Source of the DNA: Gordionus sp. m RMFG-2023
Lineage: Eukaryota > Nematomorpha > Gordioida > Chordodea > Parachordodidae
Length of the DNA stretch: 64,000 bases
Direction of reading: 5' to 3'
NCBI RefSeq assembly: GCF_954871325.1
Contig: NC_088775.1
Coordinates: forward strand, 13,369,561 to 13,433,560
The notes beneath the pieces were generated by a model. The model was not told the DNA's origin and searched no databases. It saw only the letters and a program-made list of their open reading frames with translations. This document shows, piece after piece, positions 36,551-48,143 of this stretch (position 1 is its first letter; each line of letters starts with the position of its first letter). Made by a program: the position numbers and the translations under genes.

Positions 36551-37400
36551 TTATAGTGATATAAATAGTGTATTAATATGCTGTTTGTTTTCTTTTACCT
36601 TTCTATTATACCAAGATTTGTCGCTACTGTCTAATCGCTCATTTACCGATGTTCCAATTTTGGGATCAACTAAATATTTGCCTACAATTTTCTTAAAAAT
36701 TGAAGTCACTATTTTCGAACCTCGATTTACCAAAATTAATTTGCTTTCCAAGACACCCAAAAATGGTAAAACAATAACGCAGAATTCACTTAAAATCTCA
36801 TAACTTATCCATAACCTTTTCTTGAAAGTTGGCTCTTCATTATGTATCTTACTATTTGTATGAGTTTATGCTGTACTCGGAATGATTGTTGGAACATTCC
36901 TGTCAAGAAAATTTGTTTCGTCATTATAGCCTATGATGACTAAACATTTGTAAACATGAAACCACAATATATTAGAATATGCCACAGCATGCGATATACG
37001 AGGCAAAAAGCCAGAGCCAAATTGATTTAAACGTGACCATCGTTATATAGTTAAAAGGGAAAACAATATCAGGAAACCACTTATCAAACTTTTACTTATG
37101 GGGTAATGATAGTGAGCCAAGTAATTTATCCAAATTTTTGAGTTCCAGATAGGGTTATTGATACCGCCTCCCAAATGTTTCGATATCGGAGAGATTTATA
37201 AGAAGTGTATTCAATAAATTGGTTACGAAAAGCCATGATAGTATAATATATTGATCATGGAATAATTTTAAGCTGCGTGATATCCTACTCCTGTTATACT
37301 TGCAAAAGGACAAAGAAGTGATTAAGTAGGCATCAGAAAAATTTCCTGCAATTTCAAGAAGAAAAATTAACGGATTTTTCATATAACATAGTTCGGAAGA
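36551..37400 (-). pseudogene. Decayed paralogue of the GPCR gene at 41687-42967
   Basis: Minus strand, about 4.3 kb beyond the 3' end of the intact GPCR. Two readable pieces survive. About 37382-37155 matches transmembrane segments 1-2 (QYIILSWLFVTNLLNTLL against QYLLVWFFLANLLNTLL). About 36760-36551 matches the third cytoplasmic loop (ESKLILVNRGSKI and SWYNRKVKENKQH against VSKLILIKRGSKI and SWYDRKVEENKQH). The DNA between them is also alignable by eye to 42200-42600, but with stops and indels, so it is a broken tandem duplicate. Confidence 0.85.
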
Positions 37401-38434
37401 GGTGTTTGAGAAACGTTCTGTTTTTTAAATCATTATATACCTTAGGAAATTATTATTTTTTACCAAGAATTCCTCTTACTTGATTAAAAGGAAAAATAAA
37501 CGAGATTTGAAATTTATTCATTATTGGCTCTTATTTATAACTTCAGTGCTATAAACGATATTTTAAAAATGTAACATCGTTATATTTTCGTTATTCCCGA
37601 AAGCTTCGCTACCTTCTATAATTTTCGAAAAAAGACGAGTTACTTAATTTTTTTAAAAAAAAGTAACTTTTCAAATAAAATATATTGATATTTACTATAT
37701 TTTTTTTTAGATATAAGTTAGTCCACAGACCCATAGTTACAAATTTTCCGTTAGGTTGGCGCACTTTTTATTTGGGGTGGCCAATATTTTTGCACTAAAA
37801 CAAATATTCAGATACACATAAAAGTACTTTTGCTATTTTTATTGAAAATGTAAATGAAAACGAAATATAAATATTCAAATTAATAATTTTGAAATTTTAA
37901 CTTAAATGAATTAAACAAATAGGTTATATTTTTTTTAAAGCCAATAGATACTAAATTTTTCAATGATTATTTGGTGATCAAAAATCACTAGAAGTTGTTG
38001 ATACTCCAATGATAGACGCTGCTTATATAATTTTTTAAAAGAATTATGATATTTTCTTCATATATAATATAATAGCCCTAGTAATATTAATTTGAAATTG
38101 TGTATATTCCTTTCCACTCAGCTTTTAATAATACCTCTTGCGATTTTAATTTCATGATGTAATGTTTCAATTTCAATTATATAATGAGGCCATTTCTGCT
38201 TTAAAATCAACTGAGTCAGGGAAAAGACAGGGGATAGCAAAGTTATAATCATCCCTATTAAATCTTTCTAAAAATCGTTCATCAAAATAATCAATCATAC
38301 TAATAATTTCCTTTCGTAGAACTCCAAGTGCTTTTCACAATCAAATTATATTTTGATTTAAAAAAATAAGATTTAGGCATTTTATTAACCCCTAAAGACT
38401 TTTTATGAGACCTGATATATTCACTTTTTAAATA

Positions 38435-38600
38435 TACCCGGGCCGGGCCTTATATTTAAATATTTGAAATCGCTATTATTAGCTATAATCAAAAATAAGT
38501 ATAATATATTTTGCAAAAATCCGGGCCGGGTCCGAAATTTTTCTTTTAAAAAAGCCGGGCTGAGCCATGCAACTTGTACCTCTGCAGGTGTCTGCTTTTT
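38435..38600. repeat. Partial family A hAT-MITE
   Basis: Contains CCCGGGCCGGGCC, ATCCGGGCCGGGTCCGAAATTTT and GCCGGGCTGAGCC in otherwise AT-rich DNA, as in the full copies, but without either terminus. It is probably a rearranged remnant. Confidence 0.5.
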
Positions 38601-38734
38601 ATGGATCAGATTAAATTTTGATATAAGAGCCTTATTCTTTATAATGTTGCAAGAAGATACTTTATTAGTAGCGTCACTCTCCTTTACAATTTCAAGGAAT
38701 TCAAATTTTTTATTAAATTACCTGAATTTTCCTT

Positions 38735-39000
38735 TAGCTAATATTTTTAAAATGACCTTTATTTAGCTAATATTTTTGAAAATGACATTTTTTTACCTAA
38801 TATTTGTAAAGGACCTTTTTACTAGCTAATATTTTTAAAATTAACTTCTTTTTTTTTTACCTAATATTTTCAAAATGACCTTTTTTAGCTCATATTTTTA
38901 AATGACCTATTTTTCGCTAATATTTTTAAAATGATCTATTTTTAACTAATAACCTTAAAATGACAATTTTAGCTCATATTTTCAAAATTACCTTTATTTT
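38735..39000. repeat. Minisatellite, about 30-bp unit, about nine diverged copies
   Basis: The unit AGCTAATATTTTTAAAATGACC followed by T-rich spacer repeats with drift: GCTAATATTTTTGAAAATGAC, CCTAATATTTGTAAAGGACC, GCTCATATTTTTAAATGACC, and so on. Copies differ by substitutions and one- to three-base indels, so the array is not young. Confidence 0.8.
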
Positions 39001-39326
39001 TTTTAAGTATTAAAATTCAAAATTTTCAGGGGAATCTTCGATTATATCCAATATAATATAATTTATATTGATACATTGATACAAATGCCAATGGCTTCGA
39101 CTGAAAGTTTACTGGAAACGAGTCATGACATCGGTTGGAAAAACAAAATATTAATTCATCATAGCCTCATAATTCTCATAAATGTTGGAAATATTTATAA
39201 AATATTAATCTATCTCTGGTCTAATAGTTTCTTAAGTGTATGGCCCATATAATTGCAGGATACGTTAAAACGCCTAAAAAAACTGTGCGAACGTTTTTTC
39301 AATTCAAAAAAAAATATTATAGGAAT

Positions 39327-39669
39327 TGATCTGCATCGGGCCTAATATTTCAAACCAAGCCGGCCCCGAAATTTTTTTTAGTAAGTTATGCCGGCCCGGC
39401 TTCAAATCCGATTTTGTCCGGCCCGAATTTATTTAAATATAGAAATTAATTTTTATAATTACTCAAAATAAAAAATATGTTATATGGCGTCTAGTTTCTA
39501 TAAATAAAATAAAATATTTTTATTTTACATAAAAAATACAACATAAAATTGATAAATTTAGATATATCCGAACCCGACCCGGCTCGAATTTTTTAAAAAA
39601 TATTAGGCCCGACCCAACTCGAACCCGATTTTTTTCATAAAAATAGGGGCCTACTTTTGCAGATCTCTA
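39327..39669. mobile_element. hAT-type MITE (family A), copy 2
   Basis: A perfect 8-bp duplication ATAGGAAT (39319-39326 and 39670-39677) flanks TGATCTGCATCGGGCC ... TGCAGATCTCTA. The interior again alternates CCCGGC-type words with AT spacer. The left terminus lacks the outer TAG. Confidence 0.88.
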
Positions 39670-40039
39670 ATAGGAATATTTTTACTTTAATTATTTACCA
39701 AGAGATGCAACTTATGATTGAAACAATCATCTTTTTTTAATTTTTTTTCGAGAAAAATATGAATTCCTCTTCGACCAGGCATGACATTTGCACCATCATT
39801 TACTATATTGTGTGAATAAATCGTTTTAAAATGCAATTATATAATGTTTTCAGCAGAAAGATTATCTAAATTAATTGTTTCCTATAATGTTATAGCAGAG
39901 ATAATATTATATCTAATAAAATAAGATTTTATAACTCTAGTAAAGAGGTTTTTTAAACATATATAGTAATGCGGCCATCTCAGGGAAATGTAATTTTATT
40001 TATAATGAAAAAAAAAATTGTTAAAATTTTTAATATAAT

Positions 40040-40200
40040 TTCGATAAGCATCAGCACTGATATAAAATACAAATTACTAGAAAAAAATTTGTAGAAAAAA
40101 AATTTCGACATCATCTTGTTGCAAGAAACTCATGTAGCCGACACTTAGACTATTCATCTCTTCAAAATATTAACTGTAACATAGGATATGGTAGAATATG
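40040..40200 (+). pseudogene. LINE endonuclease fragment
   Basis: One frame reads ISISTDIKYKLLEKNL, a stop, then NFDIILLQETHVADT and a stop. DIILLQETH is the signature of the AP-type endonuclease of non-LTR retrotransposons. Nothing else of the element is legible. It differs from the LINE at 55251-58363 (which has RACIQETKW at this place), so it is another family. Confidence 0.45.
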
Positions 40201-41686
40201 AACTTAAAAATAGTTCCTATCGATTTGCTTTCTGAGTTCGCAGCCTTAGTTTAAATGAAGAAGATATTTTTACTAAAACAGTTTTAGGGTAATAACAAGT
40301 AAAATTAGATTTTAATAATTCTATTTACAATAAATATTATGACTTTGGAACAAATGTCATCAATTGACGTATTTTGTAAATTGATAAATATTTAAAAATA
40401 CCGCTAGATATTGATATCTTGTTTGAGGAAGTTATGCTCTCTAATTTTTTTGGTTCTCCAGAATACTTAAAAATAAAGTGTCTAAAGCTTTGGAGAAATG
40501 AGTATCATTTTTCATAATACCGTTAAATTCCCACACTTATAAAAAATATTCACAAAGCCGGCTGAATCCCAACACATTGAAGGTCTGCAAAAAATTTTCT
40601 CCCGCAATTTCATATTTTTCAATAAAAAAATTTACCAAATTTCTTCCACAATTGGAACCCTGGTTCCAATTCATTCCTCTCAATTATGTTATACTTGACG
40701 GCTGAAAAGCAGCGATAAATAATTATATGTATTTGGAACACATTTGTAATTTACTACTAATTTAATATATTATATAATGAAACTATATAGGAAAAATGAA
40801 TATAAAAAAATATTTTGAACCAAAATAATTTCAAGACAAGTAATTAAATTCAAAAATGTTTATTTGAATTTTCTGCCTAAGGAATAGGAATTCCCTACAT
40901 TCAAATGTTTGTAATTTAATTTTGTGAGTTAAATTTTTCAAAAACTAAAATTGATAGGAGCGAACTGTCCTTTGGTAGAAGTTGCAATTAGCGAGAATAT
41001 AAATTTTCTGAGGCTTTATATATTTGTTTATAAAATCTTCTTAAAATTATGATTGATTTATTTTATATATTAATTTTTAAATATTTTGTGTGCATATTTT
41101 TTATGTAAAAATTTGATAAATTTATTTTTGTAATTATGATAATTTATTTTATTTGATCTGTCAACCCCGGTTTTCAGGGACAAATAACCAGGTAGAATTG
41201 GGATGAAGAATTATTTTGGCATATTTCGATCAGAAATTGCATATTTCTTTCGAATTCGACGTGAGATTGCCAATCACTTTTCATGATTTTTTTAAAAATG
41301 ATAGTGAATAAGCAGGTTAGAATATGAATTAGGTGATGATAAATTAAAGTATACTATATATTGTGTATCAATCATAATTTATTATGAATTGTTAAGCGTG
41401 ATTTATGTAGTATTAAGGGATAATCAAAATCTACAATATTTCGTTGGGGGTGGCCAAAGACTTTTGTAATAAATTTCAAGATTAGTGTCTGGCTTAAACA
41501 CTATTGTACCTACTGGCTAGTTAAATATCAGATTCTATTTTAAAAAATTTACTATTAATACAATTTATAAGATTTTAATAAGAATTAATAACATCAAACT
41601 TTATTTTTTATACTCGCTAAAAAATTATCCTTATGAATTTTCTGAAAGTTTTTTGTTGTTGTTTGGATCATAATTTAATTAGTTTT

Positions 41687-42967
41687 TTATCTCCAGAATA
41701 GTTTATGCCGTGAATAAATTCCTTTTACGCATTGGTAAAAATATTTCCGGTATAATCTATTGAACGCGAGATTGATGAAGAATGTACACGTCACATAAAC
41801 AAATTCAAGCAATGATAAAAGTACGTATACCATTGACATAGTTACAGCATTTACAACTACAATTTCTTTAAGAATTTCGATGATCGCCAGCGGTAACATG
41901 AATACTACGAATTCGATAGTTAAAATAAACCCTGTTCTAACATGTTGTTTGTTTTCTTCCACCTTCCTGTCATACCAACTTTTTTTATTTGCTTCAGATT
42001 GATGGTAAACTATTGCGCTCGAATTAATACGTGGTCCCAAAGATTTACCTGAACTTTTCTGGGTGGAGATATCATGTACAGTTGGAACGGTTATCTCATT
42101 TTTCTCCGAATAATTACTGTAATTCTTTAAAATTAATGCCGCTATCTTTGAACCTCGTTTTATCAAAATTAATTTGCTCACCACGACACCCAAAAATGGT
42201 AAAATCTTAACACAGAGTTCTCTTAAAATCTCGTAACTTGTCCATAATCTTTCTTTGGAAATTGACACTTTAGTCGAAATATTTCTCCAATTGTATGAGT
42301 GCATGTAAACTGCGTATTCTGAACGATTGTTGGGACATTTGTATATATTTTGGTTGAAAAAAGTTGTTTTATTATTATGGCCCACGATAACCAAATTTTC
42401 GTAAACATTAAACCACCCGTACATCGGAATGTGCCACAGTGTACAATATATGAGACAAAAAGCCAGGGCCCAGTTGATCTTATTAAAGGTGACCATCGTG
42501 TTGTATTTAAAAGGGATTATGATGGCGAGTAATTGATTTACGAAATATAGAACATAAATAAGGAAACCGAAGCTTATCAAAATTTTACTTATGGGGTAAT
42601 GATAGTGAGCCAAGTAGGTTATCCAATTTTTGGAGCTCCAGAAAGGGTTATTTATACCGTCTCCGAAGAGCTTAGCTATCGGAGAGATTAACATGAGAAG
42701 AGTATTCAATAAATTGGCCAAGAAAAACCAAACGAGCAAATATTGATTCTGGGATAATTTTGAAGGGGTGGTAAGTGATGTCTTTTGATTTCTATAATTA
42801 ATAAAGGGTGAATAAGAGGCTAAGTAGGCACCCACAGAATTTCCTACAATTCCAAGAAAAAATAGGATTAAAGAAATAGCTACGTTTGCATTGTTGATTG
42901 GGTTATTTGGGAATAAATCAATGCTTCCATATTTAACACAGGTCGGTAGAAGTGTTTGATTTACCAT
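41687..42967 (-). CDS. Rhodopsin-like GPCR, single exon, 426 residues
   Basis: The frame is intact from ATG to stop, with seven hydrophobic segments: about 29-50 (FLGIVGNSVGAYL, the TM1 GN motif), 76-98, 124-150, 163-184, 245-270, 350-375 and 380-405. There is an N-glycosylation site near the start (NQT). The long third cytoplasmic loop is charged (KKSWYDRKVEENKQH). Family landmarks are altered: the TM2 LAxxD position reads LANLLN, the E/DRY position reads VNQ before LLAIIIPFKY, and the NPxxY position reads FFINLAFNRLY. This suggests a divergent peptide-type receptor whose ligand cannot be told. A broken paralogue lies at 36551-37400. No intron and no obvious TATA box were recognised. Confidence 0.85.
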   Translation of the reverse strand: MVNQTLLPTCVKYGSIDLFPNNPINNANVAISLILFFLGIVGNSVGAYLASYSPFINYRNQKTSLTTPSKLSQNQYLLVWFFLANLLNTLLMLISPIAKLFGDGINNPFWSSKNWITYLAHYHYPISKILISFGFLIYVLYFVNQLLAIIIPFKYNTMVTFNKINWALAFCLIYCTLWHIPMYGWFNVYENLVIVGHNNKTTFFNQNIYKCPNNRSEYAVYMHSYNWRNISTKVSISKERLWTSYEILRELCVKILPFLGVVVSKLILIKRGSKIAALILKNYSNYSEKNEITVPTVHDISTQKSSGKSLGPRINSSAIVYHQSEANKKSWYDRKVEENKQHVRTGFILTIEFVVFMLPLAIIEILKEIVVVNAVTMSMVYVLLSLLEFVYVTCTFFINLAFNRLYRKYFYQCVKGIYSRHKLFWR

Positions 42968-43842
42968 TTTTATAGTTAAAAAATTATAAGATAACTAAAT
43001 AATTGTTTAATATTAAATTGTATGTTTATTCTTGGGATGAAAGAATAAAATTTTGTTCCTTTCCAATTAAAAATCTTCAATTATTTTTAACAATATACCT
43101 TAAAATTATTCTGCATTAATCTAATTATTTATTTTTTTGCCCAATAAACAATTTATAATATTCATTAAAATTTTATTTTATTTTACAATCCAAATTAGTA
43201 ATTTTTATATATAATTAAATATTATATTATTTTTCCATCTTTCTCGATAAAGAAAAAGAAGAGAGGGAAATAAACGAGGTTTGAAATTTATTGATCTGTT
43301 TTATAATTTTATACTCAATAATTAACGACATAAACAATGCTTTTAACATGTACCGTCGTTTCATTTTCGTTACTCTTCAAAATAAAAAAGATACATTGTT
43401 CGTTACCTTCAAAATAAAATACTATAGCGAATATTTACTTTTTATCTTTTTGGTTATTAAAAATAGATAATCATGATTAAAAAATTAAGTTAATCAATAA
43501 ATTATATTAAAATTAAAAAAATTGCTAAATAAATTTATTTATATTTGTTGTTTTGGGATAATGAAACTAAGGAATTCCTACTCCCTACGTTTTATTAGGA
43601 ATCTCTTCTTTCAAAAAATCGTTATTAGGAATTGGGTATAATTAGCTCTATTAAATATTAGTCAAGAATTTTTTCTCTTCAATTTGATTCGTTGATTTCA
43701 AACTTACCAAACTAATTTGGTACGTACCTTTATGTCCAATTAAATATTTTTATATTCAAACTACAAGTAGAATTTCTCAAAAAAAATGTAATTTCAAATA
43801 AAATTCAAATATTTTAATGAATCACGGACAGATACTGTGGGA

Positions 43843-44227
43843 TAGTGATCTGCATCGGGTCTAATTTTCCAAGCCCGGCCCGGTCCAAATTTTTTTTAAA
43901 AAGTTTTGCCTGACCCGGTTCCAACCCAAAATTTATTTAATTTGCCGGCCTGGCCCGAATTTATTTAAATATAGAAATTAATTTTTATAATAATTTAAAA
44001 TAAACGATATATGTTATATGGCATCTAGTTTCTATAAATAAAATAAAATATTTTATTTTACATAAAAAATTCAACATAAATTTGATAAATTTAGAAATAT
44101 TTAAAAAAGATTCTAAGGCCCGACCCGGCCCGTTCTGTAAATATATTAGGCCCGACCCAACCCAATTTTTTTTAAAAATAGGCCCGGCCCGACGGGTACG
44201 GGCCGGGCCTACTTTTGCAGATCTTTA
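43843..44227. mobile_element. hAT-type MITE (family A), copy 3
   Basis: TAGTGATCTGCATCGGG ... TGCAGATCTTTA is flanked by CTGTGGGA on the left and CCGTGGGG on the right, an 8-bp duplication with two differences. The GC-rich words match the other copies. Confidence 0.8.
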
Positions 44228-44239
44228 CCGTGGGGGGGA

Positions 44240-46300
44240 CACTGGACAAAGATACCCTAATTTAAAAAATAAAAAAGTTAACATTTTTTTAAATATCCTC
44301 CCTTTTAAATTTAAATCAATTTTTAAAATTGGGGGGTTATTTTTTATCCGATTTATAGTCCGTCCGAGGTTATTTTTTTATCCGGGAAATTTTTGTCCCT
44401 TATTCTAATATTATATAATTTTAATTTAATTTTTTATTTCAAAAAATTATACCTAAATATTAGTTTCTCCATTAGAACTAAGATTTCAAATATTAAAAAT
44501 TTTGTCAAAATACATATTAGAGCAAAATTGTTCATCGTCCGAATTTCTTATTTAACATCTTAAACTTATAAGAGTTGATATTAGATTAGTAAATATAGAG
44601 ATTGGAAACAAAGAGGAAATATCAAATATTTGACAAGATTAGAAAATAAACATTCTACAAAAATCAGGAATTATGATTTTAAAGTACTTCAAGAATGAAG
44701 GCCATATTTTAATCGGAAAATTCTGTCAACAGGATATGAATTTTATAAATATTTGAAGATAAAATAAAATCGAACTTCTGAATCCTTCCATGCTAGCTAC
44801 CTTATGTTCCAGCAACTAGCTGATTAGGGTTTCCTTTATCGGTTGATGTTGATTATCCTTATGTCGGACAAATTTGAATAAAATTATTTTTATACATGAT
44901 ACATGATTTTTATTCTTAAAAAAAAATTAAATTAGTAATTTAAAATTAATGATTTAATTAATGTATATTTAATGCTGCCCATAATGACTGTGACTGAAAA
45001 AACGTGCCGCCAGCCGTCGATTCGATTTTAAAAAATCTTAACCGGCCTCCGATACTTTTTTCGGCGTATAGGTTGATATGAACTCCTTATAATTTTAGAA
45101 ATTTTTTAATTAATGTCATCAATGAAAATATCCAAAATACCTTACTAAAATTTAATTCAGACTAGTGGGAATAAAATGAGGCTAAATTTTTTGAAATCTC
45201 TTGTATAATTTAAACATAAAAGTATTTTATCGAACGTTCAAGTACCTACTAAATTATCTGGTGTATTTAAATAAACGAATATCAATTTGAGAAAAAATTC
45301 GTAGAAAATTTGGTTTAGACTAGGATTATGAATAATCCATAGGCGTATCCAAGATTCTGCTTGAGGGGAGGGGCACTATAAGGTGGGCTTTTTTTCCATA
45401 AATTTTATTGAAGGTCTTTGAAATCCAATTATTGTAGGAATTTGGCTATATTCGATTTTTATAAAAATAATTTTGAGTTTTTTTTATAAAAATTTTGAAT
45501 TATAGCCTTTATTTTTAAAAGTTATTAACTTTTACTAATTTTTATTTCAAGATCTTCTTTGTATACATTTTTGGGAGAGATATGCTTAAAAGTTACTTAC
45601 AAAAACAGACAAATTTGCAAATAAAATTTTTGATTTTGTGTTTGTGGGTGGGGGGATGGGATTTGATAGGTTAATTTTTCCCTCATTTATCGTGCAGAAA
45701 GAAGTAGTTGTAACAAAAAACGTAAGTAGCCATACAAAATAAAAGCAGCTTAGACAAAAAAGTTTGAACAAATAGTCATAACAATACACTACTTTTAATT
45801 CACATTTCCATTTTAAAGATTCAACCGGGAAAACATACCCCCCCCCCCCAATATAAAAGTTTAATAATTTAATTTTTCATTGGTGATCTGTCAAATCTTA
45901 CATGTCAGACTAATAATATTAAATAAATTGGCATAGTAGCAAAAGCAATTTCCTTCAGTTAGACTACTATCATATTTTGCACTTATACATATTTCAAAAA
46001 ATAAAATACATTTTTTAAACTCATTATTACTCTTCAAATGCCTATATCAACTGCAATTTTTATTATATTAACCCTTAACCACCATAAATTATATTAGGCA
46101 TGGTAGGACAGTCGCGATCTGGTTTTTAATTCGGACCTCACAAATTGGGCTAATGTACTGAGGAAAATTTACCCGGTTTTATCATTTATTTTATCCATTA
46201 TTATAAATATATGCAATTAGATAGGGCTTAAGCGGACATCGATCCTTAAAAATAATGATCCATGAATCTTTTTTGTTCTATAATTGAGATATTAGAAGAA
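44240..46300. other. AT-rich intergenic stretch
   Basis: No gene-like frame that I can support. A minus-strand open frame at 45586-45789 has no conserved motif. A poly-C tract of 12 lies at 45838-45849. Confidence 0.4.
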
Positions 46301-46317
46301 TTAGGTCCAATGATAAT

Positions 46318-46517
46318 TAGTGTTGTTAAACATCTCGATTTAAAACGGCAAACCCAATATTTTAGTCAGAAATTTTGTCTAAGTCTCGAGATTTTTCTAA
46401 TACATGTCCAAACAGTTGTGCCATCTATGAGCAAAATATCCAGACTTGCATAATATTTTTGTGAATAAAATATTGAGTTATTAGTTTTAAAAAATCTGCT
46501 AAAATCGAACAACACTA
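46318..46517. mobile_element. Foldback MITE (family B)
   Basis: Terminus TAGTGTTGTTAAACATCTCG and inverse AACAACACTA. The core has TATGAGCAAAATATCCAGACTTGCATAA. The flanks show no convincing 8-bp duplication. Confidence 0.65.
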
Positions 46518-46614
46518 ATTTTGATTTCTTTATAGAAAATATTTTGCGAATTTATTGAATTTTTATATCCTTTATTATGTGTTATGTTACGAATGAAATA
46601 ATTGAATATTATTA

Positions 46615-46895
46615 TTTTCAGTAATATATTAATTATTAATTTGTTATACAAAAAACATCATTTTCACTAATTTATTATTTCAATTAATTTGTTCGACAAA
46701 AATATCATTTTAACTAATATATTATTTAAATTAATTTGTTCGACAAAAATCTCATCACTTATATATTATTTAAATTAATTGGTTCGACATAAATATCATT
46801 TACACAAATATATTATTTAAACTAATTTGTTTGACAAAAATATCGTGTTCACTAATATTTTATTTAAATTAATTTGTTTAACGAAAACGTCATTT
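46615..46895. repeat. Minisatellite, about 48-bp unit, about six copies
   Basis: The repeated unit contains ATATTATTTAAATTAATTTG and then TTCGACAAAAATATCATTTT. Copies differ by a few substitutions and short indels. Nothing suggests coding. Confidence 0.8.
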
Positions 46896-47034
46896 TTGTG
46901 AAAGGTTATTACTTTTATTTTTCTTATTTAATTTTATTATTCAAATACTTTTAAAAATACTATATATATAGCATGTATTTTAAAGATGATAATTACATTT
47001 CATTTATTAGCGAAATCTCGTGTTAGGTGCGTTT

Positions 47035-47115
47035 TCCTAGATTCTTAATTTTATTTGGCTAAAATATTAATTTAGCCGTTTTTAAAAATCGGCTCAATCG
47101 AGCCGTTTAGCAACA
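47035..47115. repeat. Right half of a family B foldback MITE
   Basis: Reads GGCTAAAATATTAATTTAGCC, then GTTTTTAAAAATCGGCTC, and ends CGTTTAGCAACACTA, the family's right arm. The left arm is missing or too diverged. Confidence 0.5.
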
Positions 47116-48143
47116 CTAATATTAATCATCTATAATTTGATTCACAGTGTAGCGTCTGTTGTTAGCAACCACAAGTATATATTTAAGCATTGGACCCATG
47201 GCCAATTTTATATTTTAAGCCCACGCCCGAAATCATAAAATTGAAATTAGACACATCCATATGAAATGAGATAAAATTACTAAAATTATTGCGTCAAACC
47301 TCCTACCACGTGATAGAGAAACGGATACTATGTGTAATCAGGGTTGTCCCTACGGCTGACCTTAGAGAAGTATTACCTATGGAGACTAGAATGACATGAT
47401 TGCTCTAAGTCTAAAAGTAAATCCTTTGTGTTTTCTATAAATCTAAATTCTTGCTTCAGGAAACTAAACATTTTAGGGAGTTTAAACGTATATATTGGAT
47501 GATATTTTAAAAATATGAACAATTTTATTTGTTTTGCTTAACTTTGTTTTTTTTAAATTTAAATAATATAAAAAGTAAATATAATAAGCATTAGAATTTT
47601 ATGAAGTTAAAACAAAATATATTTATTAATAAAAAAAAATTTTTAAATGAAATAATTAAATCTCTTAAAACAAAGAGCTTATTTATGTTGGCTTATATTT
47701 AATAAATATATAATAATAATCGGTTATAAAAATGAGAATATTGGGAAAATATTAAATTTTAATTCCACCATAATCACAATCTGATCATAAGTTGTTTCAA
47801 TTTAATATTTGAGAGAACGGAGGGGTTATATTTATAAAAAAACCAAATAGTAAAAACTTGATATGATTTTCTTATTAAAATATATATTGTATATATATAT
47901 TATACTATTTGTATAAATGTGATTTATAAGGTTATTATTTTAAATTTAAGTTATAATTTGTAATTATTTTTAAGGAAAAAAAATATATATTTTTTTAAAT
48001 AATTGATACATTGTTGGGCATTTTAATATTTAAAAAAAAATGTTAAAAATATTTGTCGAACTTTAAAAAAAACAATTCAGTTTGTTTCGTTTTTCGCTTA
48101 TAATTCAAATACATATATAATTAAGATGTATAATATCTTTTGA

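Larger units (their letters stand above)
37950..40010 (-). mobile_element. Scattered remains of a hAT transposase (DUF4371/ZMYM type)
   Basis: On the minus strand the pieces come in protein order: near 39900 NLDNLSAENI, near 39800 VNDGANVMPGRRGI (the DGAxxMxGxxxG block of this family), and near 38250 DYFDERFLERFNRDDYNFA followed in another frame by KWPHYIIEIETLHHEIK. Frameshifts and stops are frequent. A family A MITE (39327-39669), a minisatellite and a partial family A copy have landed within it. The family assignment rests on short motifs. Confidence 0.42.

Noticed and set aside
40470-40700. Minus-strand pieces resembling the hAT C-terminal dimerisation motif (KCGNL ... ISPKL)
   Set aside because: Stops interrupt it, the similarity is short and the order is wrong relative to the hAT relic at 37950-40010.
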